Shown: piece after piece, positions 47,008 through 56,920 of the stretch
How positions within the stretch are numbered: the first letter of the stretch is position 1
Layout: each line of letters begins with the position of its first letter
Assembly: GCF_022965805.1 (NCBI RefSeq)
Contig: NC_133108.1
Span: 21,543,545 to 21,607,544 of the forward strand
Direction: 5' to 3'
Source: Primulina eburnea
Taxonomy: Eukaryota > Streptophyta > Magnoliopsida > Lamiales > Gesneriaceae
Length of the DNA stretch: 64,000 nt
Translations under genes and position numbers: made by a program
Notes under the pieces: model-generated
What the model saw: only the letters and a program-made list of their open reading frames with translations
What the model was told of the DNA's origin: nothing
Databases searched by the model: none

Positions 47008-48777
47008 TGTAAGGCTCGAGAATTATCCGTGTCATCGATGTGAGGGTTGAAGAGGATTATGCATGACATGAAAAATGTGAGTTTGAGTAAGCATGGCCGA
47101 GACAAGACCGCACCTGCGGTATTAACATCACCGCACCCGCGGTGTAAAGATAGAAAAAAATGAGTTTTGTGCGAACAGACACCGCACCCGCGGTGCTAGC
47201 AAGACTGCCCCCGCGGTGTGAGACCGCACCCGCGGTCATGTAAGGACCGCACCCGCGGTCTAGGTGCAACATTTTTGGATGGACTCGCCGTGAGCACAGC
47301 GCACCCGCGATGCAAGAGGAGCGCACCCGCGGTGCTGCATGCGAGAGATCCACCTCCTTTTCTTAGCTTGACACATGGCATGTATATATATACGAAATGG
47401 CTGAATCTTCATCCTTCATTTCAGCTGCTAAGAGCACCGAGAGTTCCTTTTTCCTTCTTCTAAGTTTCTTCATGATAGAATTGAGATTATGCAACAACTA
47501 GCTATCCGATTTTAATTCCGAGGTAAGATTTGTGTTCCTTGCATTGACGGCTACAAAGTGACGTAAGTTTGATATAATTCCAGCATGATTCAGATTGTGG
47601 ATGTTGGGGAACTTATGATTTTGTTGCGAATATATGTTCTTGATATATAGAGCATCGTATATTTGTTATCAGATCGATTTTCGGACACATTATGATATTG
47701 TTTCGATTTTTCAGCATGTATATTGATGTTAGATGAGATTATGAGTTGATTGTGATTGAGTTTGCTATTACTGAGTTATCGGTATCGAAGAAGTACGCCG
47801 TTATGCCGTTCAACTGTATTGAAATCAAGTATTGTTCGTATATGAGTTGGTTGTGCTCTATATTGATAGAAGGTGCATCTATATTGCTATTTCAGATTTG
47901 AAGTGACAGGTTTGACATTTGATTCGAGATCTCGACAGACAGTGCGACAAGAAAGGTATAATTCATGTGGTCACGGGATTGCACAACTCGATTCAGATTT
48001 GATACGAGTTTCCCTAAATCACATACTAGATTGTTATTACATTGATTATGTAATGCCTTGTTTATTGATTTATATTCGAGTCCTGAGATAGGAGAGATTG
48101 GCAGACTTGCCAAAACTAGACGTTTCGGTGTATCGTCGCATAGGAGCAGATTTGCTATATGTGTAGACCCTCGATACAGAGTTGACCGAAGTCTAGGAAT
48201 AAGACGTACTGTTGCCCCGAGTGGTTGGGTAGGTGCCAGACCGTCTTATTCACACCGGGATCCCTAGATTAGAAAAGAGTCGAGTCAAGTTGTGAATTGT
48301 CGAATACAGATTTGTATTCTACTACATGTTTAGATGTATATTCATGTTACTTGATTTATGTTATGCATTGTACATGATTTATTACATTGCATGCATCCAT
48401 GTTTTATACTGGGATATGTTCTCACCGGAGTTATCCGGCTGTTGTCGTGTCTGTATGTGTGCATGGCAACAGGTGGGGCAGGATCAGGGTCACGACGAGG
48501 AAGAGAGAGTTGATAGCGTGGAGATCTCGGGCGTGGAAGATTCCTAGTGTTTTCTACTAGACTTGTGGCAATTATGTTTGTAGTTGTCATTGAACACTAG
48601 TGTATGGTTGTACTAGACAGACTTGTATGTACATTACGTTGTTTAATTTCAGTTAACGACATGTTATGCTTTATCTATACATTTGAATTAATGTTAAAAG
48701 CAAAATTTTGACCCAAATTTTCGAACAAAGATCCAATTAAATCCCAAAAGAATAGAGTTAGAGCCCGGGTCCCCACA
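47008..48777 (+). repeat. Element H 5' LTR (1770 bp)
   Basis: Starts TGTAAGGCTCGAGAATTATCC, ends GAGCCCGGGTCCCCACA. The promoter region holds eight ACCGC-ACCC-GCGGT type units (47108-47337) and a TATATATATA box at about 47381. Frames inside are non-coding. Confidence 0.96.
47108..47337. repeat. ACCGC-ACCC-GCGGT palindrome array in the element H 5' LTR
   Basis: Eight units, including ACCGCACCTGCGGT, ACTGCCCCCGCGGT and GCGCACCCGCGAT variants. They lie about 45 bp upstream of the TATA box (47381). An identical array is in the 3' LTR at 53754-53983. Confidence 0.92.
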
Positions 48778-48782
48778 ACAGG

Positions 48783-48796
48783 TGGTATCAGAGCAG
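48783..48796 (+). other. Element H primer binding site
   Basis: TGGTATCAGAGCAG, five bases after the LTR end, of the initiator-Met tRNA type. Confidence 0.9.
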
Positions 48797-49034
48797 TAGG
48801 TTCTGTAGACTGAGATAGAATAGAATGAGCGGGGTAGATCGAGTCATCTTCCTTGCTTTTGAGATGCTAGCATGCTTTATTGCTTTCCCTATTATATGTT
48901 GTGTTGTATTATCTGAATTGATTTACAGCATTTCAAGCCTGAATCATAACCGATTCTCGATCAGAGTCTATGATCAGAGGATGGCTGAGACAGATGATAT
49001 TAATTGGGTACTAATTAGTTTGATAATCAGATTT

Positions 49035-50747
49035 ATGCCGCCTAGACGAGTGCCACAGCCAGAGCAGGGTAGCACATCAGGTGCACAGATGGATGTTACC
49101 GCTACGCCGATGGAGACTTTATTGAAGAGATTCCAGTCTTTCCATCCGCCTACTCTGAAAGGCACAGAGAGTGCAGTAGAATGCGAGAGCTGGCTGGATG
49201 ATATCGAGATGCTGTTTGAGTCTTTGGCTTACACTGACGAACGACGTGTGAAGCTGATAGGGCATCAGATGCAAGAGGTTGCCAAGAGCTGGTGGTTGAC
49301 GACGAAGAGAGCCTTGGAGCACCGAGGCATTGATATCACGTGGAAAGTCTTCAAAGACGAGTTCTATCAGCGCTTCTTTCCCGTCTCCTACCGGAAAGAT
49401 AAGGGAGCTGAATTTGCGAATCTGAAGCAGGGACAGTGGAACATCGAGGAGTATGTTGCTAAATTTTCTGCATTGCTACGATTTGCACCTCATGTGGCCG
49501 GGAACGACGAGGCAGTGGCCGATCAGTTCATCAACGGATTAAATCCGGATGTCTTCACTTTGGTGAACACGGGACGGCCTAACACTTTTTCCGAGGCACT
49601 GAACAGAGCTAAGGGAGCAGAGGCTGGCTTGATCAGGCAGCGAGGAGCTTCCTACGGTGTTCAGGGGCAGAGACCGCCACAGCCTACTACCGTAAAGTTT
49701 CCACCACCTCCTCCTTGTTTCGATAGCGGATCTAGTGGTAGTGGCAAGAAGGAATTTTTGAAGGCTAAGGGCAAGCAGTTTAAGAAATCTGGGAGTAGTT
49801 CATCGAGTTCGAGTGGATCTCGACAGAGAGGTCAGAGGTCAGATTATAGTGGCGCATACGGTGGTTCGTGCGGAGGGCGACATGCGACGGAGCAATGTCA
49901 AGGAGTTCTGGGACGCTGCAACATCTGTAGGCAACAGGGACACTTTGCCAGAGTTTGTCCCCAGAGAGGTGCATCACGATTCCAGAGTACAGGATCATCA
50001 GCACCAGGGCCACAGATGGAGAGACAGGCATCTTTGGTACACTCCTTTCAGCCACCCTCCACACAGACTCAGCAAAGACCAGGAGGTAGTCAGACTGTGA
50101 GTCAGCCTCCCAGACAGCAGGCACGTGTCTTTGCCCTGACAGAGGAGCAGGCGCAGGAGGCGCCAGATGACGTCGTTGCAGGTAACTGTTTTCTTTGCGG
50201 TTATCCTGCATATGTGTTGATTGACACAGGGGCATCTCATACATTTATATCTGAACATTTTGCATTGAGACATTCATTGCCTGTTGAGTCGTTGTCGACA
50301 GTAGTGTCTATAGCTTCTCCGTTGGGAAGTGGTTTGATATCTGTGACTACTGTTAGACACTGTATGCTTCAGTTTGAGGGGCATGAGATTGATCTTGATT
50401 GTGTAGTACTTGGTTTAGCTGATTTTGACTGTATAGTTGGTATAGACATGTTGACCAAGTACAGAGCCACGGTAGATTGTTTCCACAAGATTGTCAGATT
50501 CAGACCCGAGATGACAGATGAGTGGAAATTCTACGGCAAGGGTTCCAGATCTCGGATTCCCTTAGTATCTGCTCTGACTATGAGTAGATTGCTTCAGAGA
50601 GGAGCAGAGGGCTTTCTCGTATATTCAGTAGATCTACTGAAGTCGAGCCCAGCATTGGCAGATCTGCCAGTGGTTTGCGAGTTTGCAGATGTTTTCCTGA
50701 TGAGATACCAGGGTTGCCTCCAGTTCGAGAGGTTGATTTCAGCATAG
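49035..50747 (+). pseudogene. Element H gag and protease (5' part of Gag-Pol, ends at frameshift)
   Basis: The chosen start is the ATG at 49035 (MPPRRVPQPEQ), as in B; an upstream in-frame ATG at 48825 would add a hydrophobic stretch that looks like leader sequence. Gag domain: ESWLDDIEMLFE, AKSWWLTTKRA, EFANLKQGQWNIEEYVAKF. A Ser/Gly-rich linker follows, then a degenerate and a canonical zinc knuckle (CNICRQQGHFARVC). The protease has DTGASHTF (about 50221) and IVGIDMLT. A frameshift near 50690 ends this frame in unrelated residues at 50747; the proper RT frame is already open at 50675. No intron between knuckle and protease. Confidence 0.92.
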
Positions 50748-51355
50748 ATCTTATGCCCGGTTCTGTTCCTATTTCGAGAGCTCCATATAGGATGGCACCG
50801 ATAGAGCTGAAAGAGTTGAAAGCACAGTTGGAGGATCTTCTGTCCAAGGGATATATCAGACCCAGTGTATCACCTTGGGGTGCTCCGGTGCTTTTCGGTA
50901 GAAAGAAAGATGGTTCGATGCGACTGTGTATTGATTATAGGCAGTTGAACAAGGCGACCGTGAAGAACAAGTATCCGTTGCCTCGCATCGACGATTTGTT
51001 TGATCAGTTACAGGGATCTTCGGTATATTCGAAGATTGATTTGAGATCAGGGTATCATCAACTTAGAGTTAGAGATGTTGATATTCCGAAGACTGCATTC
51101 CGAACCAGGTATGGACACTACGAGTTTGTTGTTATGCCTTTCGGTTTGACGAATGCACCTGCGGTGTTTATGAGTTTGATGAACCGCATTTTTCAGAGAT
51201 ATTTAGATGAGTTTGTAATTGTGTTTATTGATGACATTTTGGTGTATTCAAAGAGTTTGACTGAGCATGCAGATCATCTGAGAATTGTGCTGAAGACTTT
51301 GCGACAGGAGCAGTTGTATGCTAAACTGTCCAAGTGTGAATTCTGGTTGCGATAG
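50675..51355 (+). pseudogene. Element H reverse transcriptase, first part
   Basis: RT fingers and palm: [47 protein letters not shown], and the catalytic FIDD at 51224-51235. FGRKKDG stands where A and E have FVKKKDG. A TAG at 51353-51355 (FWLR-stop) ends the frame; E has [11 protein letters not shown] at the homologous place. The frame continues unchanged after the stop. Confidence 0.92.
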
Positions 51356-53200
51356 GTTGTCTTCTTGGGGCACATTATATCTGGAGATGGTATTGCGGTA
51401 GATCCGAGTAAAGTTGAGGCTGTGATCAGTTGGCCGAGACCGACTTCTGTGCCAGAGATACGCAGTTTCATGGGTCTAGCCGGGTATTATCGACGTTTTA
51501 TTCGAGACTTCTCCAGTATAGCGAAGCCGATTACCCAGTTGACACAGAAGAACATGCCATTTGTGTGGTCAGAAGAGTGTGAGAGCAGTTTTGTTGAGCT
51601 GAAGAAGAGGCTGACTAGTGCGCCTGTCTTGACGATTCCATCAGGTACAGGTGAGTTCGTTGTATATTGTGATGCATCTCACAGAGGGCTTGGATGTGTT
51701 CTTATGCAGCGAGGGCACGTGATAGCATACGCCTCTAGACAGCTAAAGCCGCACGAGACTCGTTACCCGATTCATGATCTTGAATTGGCGGCGATTGTGT
51801 TTGCACTTAAGATCTGGCGTCATTATCTGTATGGCGAGAAATTTCAGATTTATTCCGATCATAAAAGCCTGAAATATCTCTTTTCTCAGTCAGAGTTGAA
51901 CATGAGGCAGCGACGATGGCTTGATCTGCTGAAAGATTTTGATTGCGAGATCAAGTACCATCCAGGAAAGTCGAATGCAGCGGCAGACGCTTTGAGTCGA
52001 AAGGTATGTGCTCTTTCCTTGTCGACTGTAGGTGTATCGAGTTTAGTAGAAGATTGTTGCTTGTCTGGAGTGACATTTAATACAGAGAGTAGACCGTTGC
52101 GACTTGCTGCGATTCAGATTGAGCCAGACTTGATTTCGAGGATCAAAGAAGCACAGAGAACTGATCCGAGTGTGCAGAAATCGATTGATATGGTCAGAGC
52201 TGGTCATATCTCAGAATATCAGGTCAGAGATTCTGTTCTGTATGTGAATAACCGCTTAGTGGTGCCAGAGATTTCAGATTTGAGACGACAGATCATGTCG
52301 GAAGCACACTGTAGTCGGTTCAGCATTCATCCTGGTGGCAGGAAGATGTATAACGACTTAAAGACACAATTCTGGTGGAAGCAAATGAAGATAGATATTG
52401 CAGAATTTGTGTCTAAATGTCTGAATTGCCAACAGGTGAAGGCAGAAAGGAAGAAACCCGGAGGTTTACTCCAGAGTCTGTCTGTTCCTGAATGGAAATG
52501 GGACCACATTTCCATGGATTTCGTGACAAAGTTACCTCGATCTTCACGAGGCTGTGACGCGATTTGGGTTGTGATAGACAGACTGACCAAATCAGCGTGC
52601 TTTATTCCGTACAGGATGACTTATCGACATGATCAGATGGCAGCATTGTATGTCAGAGAGGTCGTCAGATTGCATGGTGTGCCGAAGTCGATCGTATCAG
52701 ATCGAGATCCACGATTCACTTCTCACTTTTGGCACAGCTTGCAGCAGGCTTTGGGTACGACTTTACACCTGAGCACTGCTTATCATCCCCAGACAGACGG
52801 ACAGTCAGAGCGGACTATCCAGACTTTAGAGGACATGCTGAGAGCTGTAGTACTAGATTTTGGTACTAGTTGGCAAGACTCATTGCCGTTGTATGAGTTT
52901 TCATACAACAACAGCTATCAGACGAGCATAGAGATGGCACCGTTCGAAGCTTTATACGGAAAGAAGTGCAGATCTCCGTTGTACTGGGATGATATTTATG
53001 AGGTACCAGAGTTAGGGCCTGATATGATTCGTGAGATGACAGAAAAAGTGAAGATCATTCAGAAACGAATGAAAACGACACAGGATAGGCAAGCGAAGTA
53101 CGCCAATATTAGACGTAGACCGTTAGTATTCGAACAGGGAGACAGAGTATTTTTGAAGATTTCACCTTTCAGAGGCGTTGTCAGATGTGGCAAGCGAGAA
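51356..53200 (+). pseudogene. Element H RT thumb, RNase H and integrase
   Basis: In frame with the RT part after the TAG. It has [15 protein letters not shown] and [13 protein letters not shown], then RNase H ([25 protein letters not shown]) and integrase ([58 protein letters not shown]). Near 53190 a frameshift moves the true sequence to the frame starting at 53185. The downstream tail in this frame, to 53377, is meaningless. Confidence 0.92.
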
Positions 53201-53553
53201 AGTTGTCTCCTAGATACGTCGGTCCGTATGAGATCCTTGAGAAGATTGGCGATCGAGCTTACAGACTTGCTCTTCCTCCTTCATTATCCGGCATTCACGA
53301 TATTTTTCACGTGTCGATGTTGCGCAGATATATGCCAGATAGTTCTCATGTCATTCAACCTGACGAAGCCGAGTTAGATCAGACTTTGAGCTATATTGAG
53401 CGACCGATTCAGATTCTTGATCGGAAGGAGAAACAGCTTAGAACCAAGACTATTCCGCTGGTGAAGGTTCAATGGAATCGTCATGGCATCGAGGAAGCAA
53501 CTTGGGAGACAGAGTCTGAGATGAGACAGAGGCATCCCGAGCTATTTGTATGA
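53185..53553 (+). pseudogene. Element H integrase C-terminus and chromodomain
   Basis: Continuation after the frameshift: [40 protein letters not shown], and the chromodomain (ERPIQILDRKEKQLRTK... VKVQWNRHGIEEATWE), ending HPELFV. The chromodomain is thought to guide integration to marked chromatin in chromoviruses. Confidence 0.92.
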
Positions 53554-53639
53554 TGTGAGTTTTCTTTCAGTTCTATTGTCATTTCTTCCTTTACTATGAT
53601 TGATTAAGTTGTTATGAGTTCGAGGACGAACTCTTGTCT

Positions 53640-53653
53640 AAGAGGGGGAGAAA
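53640..53653 (+). other. Element H polypurine tract
   Basis: AAGAGGGGGAGAAA directly before the 3' LTR start TGTAAGG. Confidence 0.82.
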
Positions 53654-55423
53654 TGTAAGGCTCGAGAATTATCCGTGTCATCGATGTGAGGGTTGAAGAG
53701 GATTATGCATGACATGAAAAATGTGAGTTTGAGTAAGCATGGCCGAGACAAGACCGCACCTGCGGTATTAACATCACCGCACCCGCGGTGTAAAGATAGA
53801 AAAAAATGAGTTTTGTGCGAACAGACACCGCACCCGCGGTGCTAGCAAGACTGCCCCCGCGGTGTGAGACCGCACCCGCGGTCATGTAAGGACCGCACCC
53901 GCGGTCTAGGTGCAACATTTTTGGATGGACTCGCCGTGAGCACAGCGCACCCGCGATGCAAGAGGAGCGCACCCGCGGTGCTGCATGCGAGAGATCCACC
54001 TCCTTTTCTTAGCTTGACACATGGCATGTATATATATACGAAATGGCTGAATCTTCATCCTTCATTTCAGCTGCTAAGAGCACCGAGAGTTCCTTTTTCC
54101 TTCTTCTAAGTTTCTTCATGATAGAATTGAGATTATGCAACAACTAGCTATCCGATTTTAATTCCGAGGTAAGATTTGTGTTCCTTGCATTGACGGCTAC
54201 AAAGTGACGTAAGTTTGATATAATTCCAGCATGATTCAGATTGTGGATGTTGGGGAACTTATGATTTTGTTGCGAATATATGTTCTTGATATATAGAGCA
54301 TCGTATATTTGTTATCAGATCGATTTTCGGACACATTATGCTATTGTTTCGATTTTTCAGCATGTATATTGATGTTAGATGAGATTATGAGTTGATTGTG
54401 ATTGAGTATGCTATTACTGAGTTATCGGTATCGAAGAAGTACGCCGTTATGCCGTTCAACTGTATTGAAATCAAGTATTGTTCGTATATGAGTTGGTTGT
54501 GCTCTATATTGATAGAAGTTGCATCTATATTGCTATTTCAGATTTGAAGTGACAGGTTTGACATTTGATTCGAGATCTCGACAGACAGTGCGACAAGAAA
54601 GGTATAATTCACGTGGTCACGGGATTGCACAACTCGATTCAGATTTGATACGAGTTTCCCTAAATCACATACTAGATTGTTATTACATTGATTATGTAAT
54701 GCCTTGTTTATTGATTTATATTCGAGTCCTGAGATAGGAGAGATTGGCAGACTTGCCAAAACTAGACGTTTCGGTGTATCGTCGCATAGGAGCAGATTTG
54801 CTATATGTGTAGACCCTCGATACAGAGTTGACCGAAGTCTAGGAATAAGACGTACCGTTGCCCCGAGTGGTTGGGTAGGTGACAGACCGTCTTATTCACA
54901 CCGGGATCCCTAGATTAGAAAAGAGTCGAGTCAAGTTGTGAATTGTCGAATACAGATTTGTATTCTACTACATGTTTAGATGTATATTCATGTTACTTGA
55001 TTTATGTTATGCATTGTACATGATTTATTACATTGCATGCATCCATGTTTTATACTGGGATATGTTCTCACCGGAGTTATCCGGCTGTTGTCGTGTCTGT
55101 ATGTGTGCATGGCAACAGGTGGGGCAGGATCAGGGTCACGACGAGGAAGAGAGAGTTGATAGCGTGGAGATCTCGGGCGTGGAAGATTCCTAGTGTTTTC
55201 TACTAGACTTGTGGCAATTATGTTTGTAGTTGTCATTGAACACTAGTGTATGGTTGTACTAGACAGACTTGTATGTACATTACGTTGTTTAATTTCAGTT
55301 AACGACATGTTATGCTTTATCTATACATTTGAATTAATGTTAAAAGTAAAATTTTGACCCACATTTTCGAACAAAGATCCAATTAAATCCCAAAAGAATA
55401 GAGTTAGAGCCCGGGTCCCCACA
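53654..55423 (+). repeat. Element H 3' LTR (1770 bp)
   Basis: Same length and ends as the 5' LTR. Palindrome array at 53754-53983, TATA box at about 54027. No gene. Confidence 0.96.
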
Positions 55424-55591
55424 AATGGGCTGAGTAAGGAGTTTTTAGATAACATCTTATTGACTCTTGATACGCATTCTAGTGGACACATGCATATTGA
55501 ACTTCTCCGCTTACTGATAAAATTCCAAGATGAGCGTCATCGTAATAGTCTTGGGAATCCGATTAAAAAGACCATGTTTGCCTATTTATAA
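55424..55591 (+). pseudogene. Right part of the cysteine-cluster frame of F
   Basis: When the duplicated AATGG is counted once, the frame interrupted at 47007 continues here without a shift to a TAA at 55589-55591, with an acidic/leucine-rich stretch (LRLLIKFQDERH). It contains no cysteine. An overlapping frame also stays open to 55670 (ends RRKTRGKL). No function is assigned. Confidence 0.4.
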
Positions 55592-55632
55592 GAAAATTGG
55601 ATGGGAAGCATATCCTCGAATTATAGAAGAAG

Positions 55633-56070
55633 TTGAAACTGTTTCTAGACGTAAAACCAGAGGAAAATTGTGAGCCACAATCACAATACTGTCTATATGC
55701 ATGTGTGTCATTATTGTTTTTACTCTTTATTCTGCTTATAGTTGTGACCCATAGTTTTGTCATGATTACATATTATCCCGATAAAATCTATCATCTTTCT
55801 CTCGATTTACGCAAACCAAAAAAAAGTAAAAACATGGTTGGATCCTGTGCAAAAACATTGAAAAATATTTTTGTATTTTGTGGGTCGAGTCCTAGAAAAA
55901 ATGAAGTGTTTGTAGAAGCAGCGAATAATCTTGGAAATATATTGGCTGAGGGAAAAATTCACTTGGTATATGGAGGAGGTAATATTGGGTTAATGAGATT
56001 AAATTTGGAAAAAAAAGTCAATTTTAATATTTTGATCACTATAAAAATAAGATTAATGAAATATTTTTGA
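55633..56070 (+). pseudogene. Frame with a membrane-like segment and a LOG-type fragment
   Basis: The frame of 145 residues has a strongly hydrophobic stretch (LLFLLFILLIVV, about residues 33-46), then from residue 77 to 121 (55861-55995) a clear match to the N-terminal part of LONELY GUY (LOG) proteins: FVFCGSSPRKNEVF, AANNLGNILAEGKIHLVYGG and GGNIGLM. LOG enzymes release active cytokinin from cytokinin riboside monophosphate in the plant cytosol. The homology stops after GLM, so the PGGxGTxxE motif and the rest of the enzyme are absent; the tail is AT-rich noise. It lies inside F, before its 3' LTR, so it looks like a captured host gene piece. Recognition of the LOG segment is good; expression is unknown. 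Confidence 0.72.
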
Positions 56071-56905
56071 GTGATTATCCACTGTGATAAGATCAGGTAT
56101 TAAAGTATATGGGCCAAGATATACCTTATAGAGTGCTTAAAATTTTGAACTCACACATATTTTGTGAGTGAGTTGAGAAGACTGAGATAACAGCTTTCGA
56201 GCCTTTATTGATCATTAGAGAGGCTATCTATGGTTTAGATCTTGAGTTCTTATTTTGAAGAAAAAAATAGATATTTCCTATAAAGAAAAGTAAAAAAAAA
56301 ATATGTTGAAGAATTATGTAATTTTAAAAGTTATATGCTTCGACCCATTCATCTCTCATAAAAAATAAGCAAAAAAAAAAGAAAAAAATAGAAAGAGAGA
56401 AATATATTGTAAAAATTAAATAAACATGTGGTCAAGAAGCATAAACTTAGTCTGATTCCGTGATGTTATAAAAAAAGATCAGGAAAAATATATATATAAT
56501 AAGAATAACTAGATTTTGAATCAATGGATTTCCTATTTTTTGATTAATTTGGCTCGTTTGTCTATCTGCATTTTGTAATCCATTTTCTTGAGCATTTATC
56601 TGTATTCCAACTCCATGAGAAAAATCATTCCCATTAATTGAAACATTTATTAACCTGTGAGGATATGGACTTGAGATTCTTACTAGGAATTTCTGAAGGA
56701 TATGTACATTTAATTAACTGAAAATAAGCTTTGAATTTATCAGCTTTGATTATTTCATAAATTATAATTATGATGATCTTGATATAACTTTGACACTTTT
56801 CAAATTTAATTTAAACACTTGGATAGTTCCGATTACATTTCTATTTAAATTAGTCAATATGTTTTGTATTGCTATTAACACTTAAATTGCTAGGGACTAG
56901 TAATA
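56071..56905 (+). other. AT-rich non-coding 3' region of element F
   Basis: A gene-free stretch rich in poly-A and poly-T runs; I see no domain likeness in any frame. It ends at the purine tract before the F 3' LTR. Confidence 0.65.
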
Positions 56906-56920
56906 AGTTGGTTGGGGGTG
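56906..56920 (+). other. Element F polypurine tract (degraded)
   Basis: AGTTGGTTGGGGGTG lies directly before the LTR start TGATAAACAT. It is G-rich with T interruptions, so it is a weak tract, placed mainly by position. Confidence 0.5.

Larger units (their letters stand above)
47008..55423 (+). mobile_element. Element H: full-length chromovirus, young but broken
   Basis: 8416 bp with two 1770-bp LTRs and a perfect TSD AATGG (47003-47007; 55424-55428). About 8 differences between LTRs were seen by eye (for example GATATTG/GCTATTG, GTACTGTTG/GTACCGTTG, GGTGCCAG/GGTGACAG). Gag-Pol is interrupted by two frameshifts and one stop. PBS and polypurine tract are intact. It is inserted in the cysteine-cluster frame of F. 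Same LTR family as solo LTR J. Confidence 0.96.

Noticed and set aside
49035..50747. A second intron between gag zinc knuckle and protease in H or E
   Set aside because: In both, the frame runs from knuckle to DTGAS without a break, so the intron-like block is special to B among the elements seen.
55633..56070. A functional LOG gene
   Set aside because: Only the N-terminal ~45 residues match; the PGGxGTxxE motif and the remainder are missing and the tail is AT-rich noise.
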